From assembly GCA_000431975.1 (NCBI GenBank), contig HF988609.1, positions 1 through 6,050 on the forward strand: a stretch of 6,050 nt of DNA, in the 5' to 3' direction. The position numbers and the translations under genes are program-made. This document shows positions 1 through 4,108 of this stretch, piece by piece. The DNA comes from Prevotella sp. CAG:924 (GTDB lineage Bacteria; Bacteroidota; Bacteroidia; Bacteroidales; Bacteroidaceae). The notes beneath the pieces were generated by a model. That model searched no databases. It was not told the DNA's origin and worked only from the letters and a program-made list of their open reading frames with translations. The stretch's first letter is position 1. Each line of letters begins with the position of its first letter.

Positions 1-28
1 GTAGGTAGCCGCCTCCTTTGAAGTAGAG

Positions 29-209
29 GAGGGTGTGTCAAAACTAAAATGACTACTCCCTAAAGTTACAGATTATAACTATAATATTTAAAAGGGGCCG
101 TATCAAACTCTGTATTGAGTAATGATGCGGCCCTTTTTTACTCTTTTAGGGTGCTCAAATTTCAAATTATAAGTTCATTTTTTCAAAAAATGAATTTTGA
201 CACACCCTC
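29..209. mobile_element. MITE-like element with 15-bp perfect terminal inverted repeats
   Basis: The 15-mer GAGGGTGTGTCAAAA at 29-43 recurs as its exact reverse complement at 195-209, bounding a segment of about 181 bp. Inside are a terminator-like hairpin (91-137) and a palindrome with 10-base arms (174-183 and 185-194). There is no transposase reading frame. Small size, perfect ends and no coding capacity fit a MITE or an internally deleted insertion sequence. The ends, with a G-rich tip followed by TCAAAA, resemble those of several DDE-transposase IS groups in Bacteroidota, but I cannot assign a family. No target-site duplication is obvious: the left flank ends in GTAGAG and the right flank is a T run. 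The alternative is that the two repeats are simply the base of a long hairpin. Confidence 0.55.
91..139. terminator. Hairpin with flanking A and T runs, possible bidirectional terminator
   Basis: Bases 95-105 (GGGCCGTATCA) pair with 123-133 (TGATGCGGCCC) over 11 bp with one G-T wobble. After a small internal mismatch the stem continues with ACTC 107-110 against GAGT 117-120, closing a six-base loop. An A run lies just before the stem and six T residues (134-139) just after it, so it could act as an intrinsic terminator in either direction. It sits inside the terminal-repeat element at 29-209, so it may have been carried in with it rather than serving a local gene. Confidence 0.5.
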
Positions 210-269
210 TTTTTTTTGTCTCCGTATGCGCGCAGGGTCGTATACCTATTATAATATATAGATGTATCA

Positions 270-330
270 TCCCGGGACTCAGGGCGTGTTTCCGCATATC
301 TGTAGCGGGGCGACAGAACGCCTGACGGGA
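270..330. repeat. Multi-part inverted repeat (possible structured RNA)
   Basis: Three nested pairings can be read directly. TCCCG 270-274 pairs with CGGGA 326-330. TCAGGGCGT 279-287 pairs with ACGCCTGA 318-325, apart from one bulged G. CCGC 292-295 pairs with GCGG 305-308 inside the loop. A four-base bulge (275-278) separates the first two stems. This could fold as RNA or be the relic of a small element. I see no good Bacteroidota promoter pointed at it and no T run immediately after it, so no RNA gene is claimed. Confidence 0.4.
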
Positions 331-557
331 CGGCGGTATGCATCATAAATGCAGATAAACGGAATGTTTGTCCGCATATAAGGGCACATCCCAGTGCATC
401 CCAGTAAGTCTATCATCTCCTAAGCGATTGTCAGAACAACATTTCCTACAATTCTGATGGCAGCAAAACCGGATATTCATGGATACGGTCGTTGGCATAA
501 GCCGGACGCACCATCAATAGCACGGGATGCCACAAACCTCTTATAGATTTGGGTTTA

Positions 558-601
558 GACAAGCGGAAAGGGCGTGATTTTTGCCCCGTCTATTCCTTGT
601 C
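558..601. repeat. Nested inverted repeat in the non-coding stretch
   Basis: GACAAG 558-563 pairs with CTTGTC 596-601. The stem can continue with GAA against TTC after a two-base bulge, and GGGC 570-573 pairs with GCCC 583-586 around a nine-base loop. A TAnnTTTG-like octamer, TAGATTTG (544-551), lies just upstream and would place a transcription start near the first base of the stem. No TTTG is found 19 bp further upstream, so the promoter is only half supported. A small RNA is possible but unproven. Confidence 0.3.
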
Positions 602-850
602 AGCCTTGATACTGTATGAACTTTGTCTACTTTTTTCGTATTTATTTGAGATTGTAGGAAGGGAAGAAAATCTTCATGCCATACCTGATTTCCTTTCTGT
701 CTGACGGCTTCCTCCTGCTATTGACCGGACCCGATAGCTTTCTCTTAGGAGCCTGTGATGATCGATACAGCGTTATCAGAATTCTTAACTCAATAAGGTG
801 GTAGTCGCATATATCACGGGTAGCAGCATGCGGGATCTGCTGTCTTGTCT

Positions 851-906
851 ATAAAAACGAGAAGGCCGGCACGTCGTGATAAAAACGAAAAGGCCGGCAG
901 GTCGGG
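851..906. repeat. Two 28-bp tandem repeats
   Basis: Copy 1 (851-878) and copy 2 (879-906) share a 25-base core that matches at 23 positions. Each copy holds an A run, an AAGGCC block and a GCCGGC palindrome. Read on the minus strand, each copy is a ready-made 3' arm plus T run for the terminator of the exported-protein gene, so the duplication appears to have doubled the termination site. Confidence 0.75.
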
Positions 907-917
907 GGGGCCTTCTC
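851..917 (-). terminator. Intrinsic terminator with one 5' arm and two alternative 3' arms
   Basis: It begins three bases past the TAA of the exported-protein gene on the minus strand. The 5' arm is GAGAAGGCC (plus 909-917). It can pair with GGCCTTTTC from repeat copy 2 (plus 887-895, one G-T wobble), which is followed by five T residues (plus 881-885). It pairs perfectly with GGCCTTCTC from copy 1 (plus 859-867), followed by another five T residues (plus 853-857). A C7 run (plus 904-910) overlaps the arm-loop junction. Either fold gives a typical rho-independent terminator, and the second would act as a backup. Confidence 0.7.
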
Positions 918-919
918 AT

Positions 920-1387
920 TTATTTCTTGATGAATTCCATTTTCTTCGGTAGTTTTTGCCATTTTCCCTTCCTTGCGATCTTCATGTCGCTTCCGCTTCC
1001 TTGTGTAAAGATGTATTTTCCATCACTGTCCTTTTCCATGGTGGCTTCCAGGTCTTCGCTGCCATAATCGTTGGTGATTGCCAGGTGAGCGATGCCGTGC
1101 TTGTCTATGGTAACATTGGTTATCAGCCATTTACGTCCGTCATTATAGTCGCCGAAGTATCCCGGCATCTCTCCGAAGATACTCTGTCCGGGTATGGTGA
1201 TGTTCTGATGATAGAAGTCGATCCGGAAATATACGTTGTATTCTTTATTATAAAGAGTACCGATCCAGGTGGTAGAGTCCGCAGCAGCCTCCCGGGGGGC
1301 AGGAGAGGAGATAGGGGTGTCTGCACCTTGTGCGAAAGCGCAGGTGGAGGCGATGAACAGAGCAGTACCTATAATCCATTTTTTCAT
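920..1387 (-). CDS. Small exported protein of unknown function
   Basis: This gene encodes 155 residues starting at the ATG complementary to 1385-1387. Residues 1-19 form a clear type I signal peptide: Lys-Lys near the start, a hydrophobic core (WIIGTALFIAS) and an AFA cleavage site before Gln20. Cys16 lies within the signal but lacks a proper lipobox, so a lipoprotein is unlikely. Residues 20-38 are a Pro/Ala/Ser-rich linker. The remainder (about 40-150) alternates aromatic and polar residues, which suggests a single small beta-rich domain, and the tail is Lys-rich. I recognise no family, catalytic motif or metal site. The product is inferred to be periplasmic or surface-exposed. It has its own promoter (1468-1497) and terminator (851-917), so it is monocistronic and divergent from the glycogen genes. 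A real gene is favoured by the signal peptide together with both transcription signals. Confidence 0.8.
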   Translation of the reverse strand: MKKWIIGTALFIASTCAFAQGADTPISSPAPREAAADSTTWIGTLYNKEYNVYFRIDFYHQNITIPGQSIFGEMPGYFGDYNDGRKWLITNVTIDKHGIAHLAITNDYGSEDLEATMEKDSDGKYIFTQGSGSDMKIARKGKWQKLPKKMEFIKK

Positions 1388-1467
1388 GTTCTTATCTATT
1401 TTGTTTTAAACTTTCTTTAGGAATTGATCTTTGTTTAGTGTGGTTTTCAATCCATTTACTTTTGCTG

Positions 1468-1497
1468 CAAAGATATTCTTTTATATCAAGAAAACAA
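1468..1497 (-). promoter_or_regulatory. Bacteroidota-type promoter of the exported-protein gene
   Basis: Read on the minus strand, TTG (plus 1495-1497) is followed after exactly 19 bp by TATCTTTG (plus 1468-1475). This matches the TTTG-N19-TAnnTTTG consensus of the Bacteroidota primary sigma factor, except that the first -33 base is A. Transcription would begin near 1460-1463, giving a 5' leader of about 75 bases that is A-rich before the ATG and has no Shine-Dalgarno sequence. Confidence 0.7.
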
Positions 1498-1527
1498 TAT
1501 TTCTTTTTAATTTTGTTGCTCGGATTG

Positions 1528-1558
1528 TTTGTTTTTTATAGTTTTTATATTAACTTTG
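1528..1558 (+). promoter_or_regulatory. Bacteroidota-type promoter of the glycogen operon
   Basis: TTTG at 1528-1531, a 19-bp spacer and TAACTTTG at 1551-1558 match the Bacteroidota consensus at every defined position. Transcription is expected to start around 1563-1566, only about 12-15 bases before the ATG at 1578, so the leader is very short. The -33 element lies about 30 bp from that of the divergent exported-protein gene. An A/T-rich stretch between them could host a shared regulator, but I see no clear operator palindrome. Confidence 0.8.
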
Positions 1559-1577
1559 CGCTGTTAGAATATTGTCT

Positions 1578-3266
1578 ATGATTAAAGGAAGATTGTTCCC
1601 CGACTATATTTTTGAATCCAGTTGGGAAGTTTGCAATAAAGTAGGGGGGATTTATACAGTGCTCTCTACGCGCGCAAAAACTTTACAAGATAGGATGAGG
1701 GATCATATTATCTTTATTGGTCCTGATTGCTGGAAAGACAAGGCTTGTCCTTTCTTTAAAGAAGATGATATGCTTTTCTCGGATTGGAGAAAGCAGACGA
1801 CCACAACAGACCTTCATGTGAAGATCGGCCGATGGAAGATACCTGGCGAGCCTATTGCCATATTGGTAGACTTCTTGCCCTATTTTGCGAAGAAGGACCA
1901 AATCTATGCCAAGCTATGGGAAGATTTTCAGGTAGATAGTCTTCATGCGTATGGCGACTATGACGAAGCTTCCATGTTCTCCTATGCCGCCGCCAAGGTG
2001 GTGGAAAGTTTCTATCATTTCTATCTTGAACCTAAGACCACAGCTCGTGGCAAGAAGATGCCGGAGCAGAAGATCATTTATCACGGTAATGAGTGGATGA
2101 CGGGACTGGGAGTACTGTATATCCGTAAATATCTGCCACAGATAGCTACTGTCTTCACCACTCATGCAACGAGTATCGGCCGTAGCATTGCCGGTAACAA
2201 CAAGCCGCTTTATCAATATCTCTCAGACTACAATGGTGACCAGATGGCCGGCGAGCTCAATATGCAGAGCAAGCATTCCATAGAAAAACAAACTGCACTG
2301 AATGTTGACTGCTTTACTACGGTGAGTGAGATCACAGCTACAGAATGTGAGGAGCTTCTTGACAAGAAGGTAGATGTGGTGTTGCCTAATGGCTTTGATA
2401 ATTCCTTTGTACCTGCGGAACCGACTTTCACAGAGAAACGAAAGGCAGCCCGCAAGCGTCTGCTGCAGGTGGCTAACTGCCTGACCGGCGCACACTTTGA
2501 CGACGACACCTTTATTATTTCTACTAACGGACGTTACGAGTTCCGTAACAAAGGACTTGATGTGTTCATTGAGTCGATGAACCGTCTTCGCAATGACGCA
2601 CGTGTGACGAGCCCTGCCGTTGCTTTCATAGAAGTACCCGGATGGGTGAATGGTCCCCGACAGGATCTACAGGAACGGTTGGCGACCGGTAAGGAGTATG
2701 ACACCCCATTGGATCAGCCTTACCTCACCCATTGGCTGAATAACATGAACGAGGACCGCACATTGGGAATGTTGCATTACCTCAACTATCTTAACCGTCC
2801 TGAGGATAAGGTGAAGATCATCTTTGTTCCCGTTTACCTGTTGGGCGATGACGGTATTATGAATCTCTCGTTCTATGATCTGCTGCTGGGCAATGACCTC
2901 TGCATCTATCCCTCTTACTATGAGCCTTGGGGATATACGCCATTAGAGGCCATCGCGTTCAGTGTGCCTTGCGTCACGACAGATCTTGCCGGTTTTGGCT
3001 TGTGGGCCAATTCGGAAAAAGGCACGGTCAGTGAGATCGAGGACGGTGTGGCAGTGGTGCACCGGACGGATTACAATTATAATGAAGTGTGTGACGCGAT
3101 CCGTGATAGTGTCGTAAGATATTACCAACTGTCTTGTTCTGAAAAGACAAAGGTGCGGAAGCGGGCAGAACGCTTGTCGCAGAAGGCATTATGGAGCCAC
3201 TTCATCAAATATTACGAGCAAGCCTATGACTTTGCATTACGCAAAGCCTTAGCCCGTAATGAGTGA
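1578..3266 (+). CDS. Glycogen synthase, GT3 family (eukaryote-like type)
   Basis: This enzyme transfers glucose from a nucleotide sugar to the non-reducing end of alpha-1,4-glucan in the cytoplasm. GT3 members generally use UDP-glucose, unlike the ADP-glucose-dependent GT5 GlgA, so the donor here is inferred to be UDP-glucose. From the ATG at 1578 it is 562 residues, close to the usual bacterial GT3 length, and has a GT-B fold. The N-terminal half has the glycine loop KVGGIYTVLSTRA (about 21-33) and HGNEWMTG (169-176). The C-terminal half has GRYEFRNKG (318-326), with the Arg319 and Lys325 pair expected to contact donor phosphate, and YEPWGYTPLEA (448-458), with the conserved Glu449 and Glu457 spaced E-x7-E. 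No regulatory extensions like those of yeast or animal synthases are visible. A TTG at 1572 would add two residues, but the ATG fits the family N-terminus (LFPDYIFESSWEV) and the promoter better. It is the first gene of an operon with alpha-glucan phosphorylase. Some databases name it glgA although it is not of the GT5 family. Confidence 0.95.
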   Translation: MIKGRLFPDYIFESSWEVCNKVGGIYTVLSTRAKTLQDRMRDHIIFIGPDCWKDKACPFFKEDDMLFSDWRKQTTTTDLHVKIGRWKIPGEPIAILVDFLPYFAKKDQIYAKLWEDFQVDSLHAYGDYDEASMFSYAAAKVVESFYHFYLEPKTTARGKKMPEQKIIYHGNEWMTGLGVLYIRKYLPQIATVFTTHATSIGRSIAGNNKPLYQYLSDYNGDQMAGELNMQSKHSIEKQTALNVDCFTTVSEITATECEELLDKKVDVVLPNGFDNSFVPAEPTFTEKRKAARKRLLQVANCLTGAHFDDDTFIISTNGRYEFRNKGLDVFIESMNRLRNDARVTSPAVAFIEVPGWVNGPRQDLQERLATGKEYDTPLDQPYLTHWLNNMNEDRTLGMLHYLNYLNRPEDKVKIIFVPVYLLGDDGIMNLSFYDLLLGNDLCIYPSYYEPWGYTPLEAIAFSVPCVTTDLAGFGLWANSEKGTVSEIEDGVAVVHRTDYNYNEVCDAIRDSVVRYYQLSCSEKTKVRKRAERLSQKALWSHFIKYYEQAYDFALRKALARNE

Positions 3267-3355
3267 CCGTGATCCGTCAAAGAATTGTAGAGCTTGGCTC
3301 TCACGGAATAGAGAATGCGTATAAAAATTATTTAAACCCAAATAATTAACACTCA
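3267..3355 (+). other. Synthase-phosphorylase intergenic region with a weak stem-loop
   Basis: This 89-bp gap holds CCGTGA 3267-3272 paired with TCACGG 3301-3306, and within that AGAGC 3289-3293 paired with GCTCT 3297-3301 around a three-base loop; the two stems share base 3301. No T run follows, so it is not an intrinsic terminator. I found no TTTG-N19-TAnnTTTG promoter here. The two genes are therefore probably cotranscribed, with the stem possibly affecting RNA processing. The last 30 bases before the phosphorylase ATG are A/T-rich with no Shine-Dalgarno sequence, as is usual in this phylum. Confidence 0.4.
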
Positions 3356-4108
3356 ATGAAAATTAAAGCTGATTATGCTAATGACCCTCAGTGGAAGGAT
3401 CTGGCGATTAAGTCACGCCTTCCTGAGGAGTTGAAGTGTCTCGATGAGCTTGCCCACAATATGTGGTGGGCATGGAATCATGACGCCCGTCGTCTGTTCC
3501 AGCTCCTTGACGAGGATCTTTATGAGAAGGTAGGACAGAACCCTGTATTGCTTCTTGAGCGTCTCGGTTATGATCGGAAACAGGCTATCGTGAAGGATAA
3601 GACCCTCATGAAGCGCGTACATGACGTGTACGATCAGTTCCGTCAATATATGGACGTGAAGCCTGATGCAACGCGTCCTTCCGTTGCTTACTTCAGCATG
3701 GAGTATGGTCTGAACCAGGTGCTGAAGATCTACTCTGGTGGTTTGGGTATGTTGGCCGGTGACTATCTGAAAGAGGCCAGCGACTCTAACGTTGACATGT
3801 GTGCTGTCGGTTTCCTCTATCGCTATGGCTATTTCAAGCAGAGCCTGAGCATGGACGGACAGCAGATCGCTGAGTATGAGGCTCAGAATTTCAACTCTCT
3901 GCCTATTGAGCGCGTGATGGACGAAAACGGCAATCCTCTCGTTGTGGACGTGCCCTATATGAACTATCAGGTTCATGCGTATGTATGGCAGGTGAACGTG
4001 GGCCGTATCAAGCTCTATCTGCTCGACACAGATAACGAGATGAACTCTGAGTTCGACAAGCCGATCACCCACAGCCTCTATGGCGGGGGGTGGGGGGAAC
4101 CTCTGTAG
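3356..4108 (+). CDS. glgP: Alpha-glucan phosphorylase, N-terminal piece
   Basis: This 250-codon reading frame starts at the ATG at 3356 and stops at TAG 4106-4108, just inside the first copy of the duplication. Residues about 20-100 match the DUF3417-type domain that precedes this phosphorylase class (LPEELKCLDELAHNMWWAWN at 22-41). The catalytic domain then begins with YFSMEYGL (112-119) and the glycine-rich SGGLGMLAGDYLKEASD (127-143). Residues up to LYGG (244) are family-like. The last six (GWGEPL) replace the expected Asp-Trp-Glu-Asn-Arg-Leu, and the next in-frame codon, normally Lys, is TAG. Codon use is strongly biased (AAG for Lys, CGT for Arg), suggesting a highly expressed gene. Without the rear piece it lacks the pyridoxal phosphate lysine and cannot be an active phosphorylase by itself. 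Confidence 0.85.
   Translation: MKIKADYANDPQWKDLAIKSRLPEELKCLDELAHNMWWAWNHDARRLFQLLDEDLYEKVGQNPVLLLERLGYDRKQAIVKDKTLMKRVHDVYDQFRQYMDVKPDATRPSVAYFSMEYGLNQVLKIYSGGLGMLAGDYLKEASDSNVDMCAVGFLYRYGYFKQSLSMDGQQIAEYEAQNFNSLPIERVMDENGNPLVVDVPYMNYQVHAYVWQVNVGRIKLYLLDTDNEMNSEFDKPITHSLYGGGWGEPL

Larger units (their letters stand above)
210..850. other. Long non-coding stretch without a recognisable gene
   Basis: About 640 bp lie between the terminal-repeat element and the terminator repeats of the minus-strand gene. No reading frame on either strand has convincing length or family resemblance, and I see no tRNA or rRNA. What it does hold is structure: a multi-part inverted repeat at 270-330, a small hairpin at 339-353 (TGCAT/ATGCA), a 10-bp tandem pair at 387-396 and 397-406 (CATCCCAGTG, CATCCCAGTA), and a second multi-part inverted repeat at 558-601. 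It could be decayed coding or mobile DNA, or it could encode an untranslated RNA. The sequence does not decide between these. Confidence 0.5.

Noticed and set aside
1..28. Possible C-terminus of an upstream gene (frame ending at TGA 19-21)
   Set aside because: Six codons are too few to support a gene call.
39..69. TAnnTTTG-like octamer on the minus strand at 39-46 (TAGTTTTG)
   Set aside because: There is no TTG or TTTG at the required 19-bp spacing, and the octamer overlaps the terminal repeat, which explains it.
387..406. Possible start of a CRISPR array
   Set aside because: There are only two adjacent 10-mers with no spacers. No CRISPR repeat or cas gene occurs anywhere in the window.
956..1420. 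154-codon plus-strand frame opposite the exported-protein gene
   Set aside because: The minus-strand frame has a signal peptide, a promoter and a terminator. The plus frame has none of these and its translation is not protein-like.
1572..1577. TTG start two codons upstream for glycogen synthase
   Set aside because: The ATG at 1578 fits the family N-terminus and is the commoner start codon. The TTG would shorten an already very short leader further.
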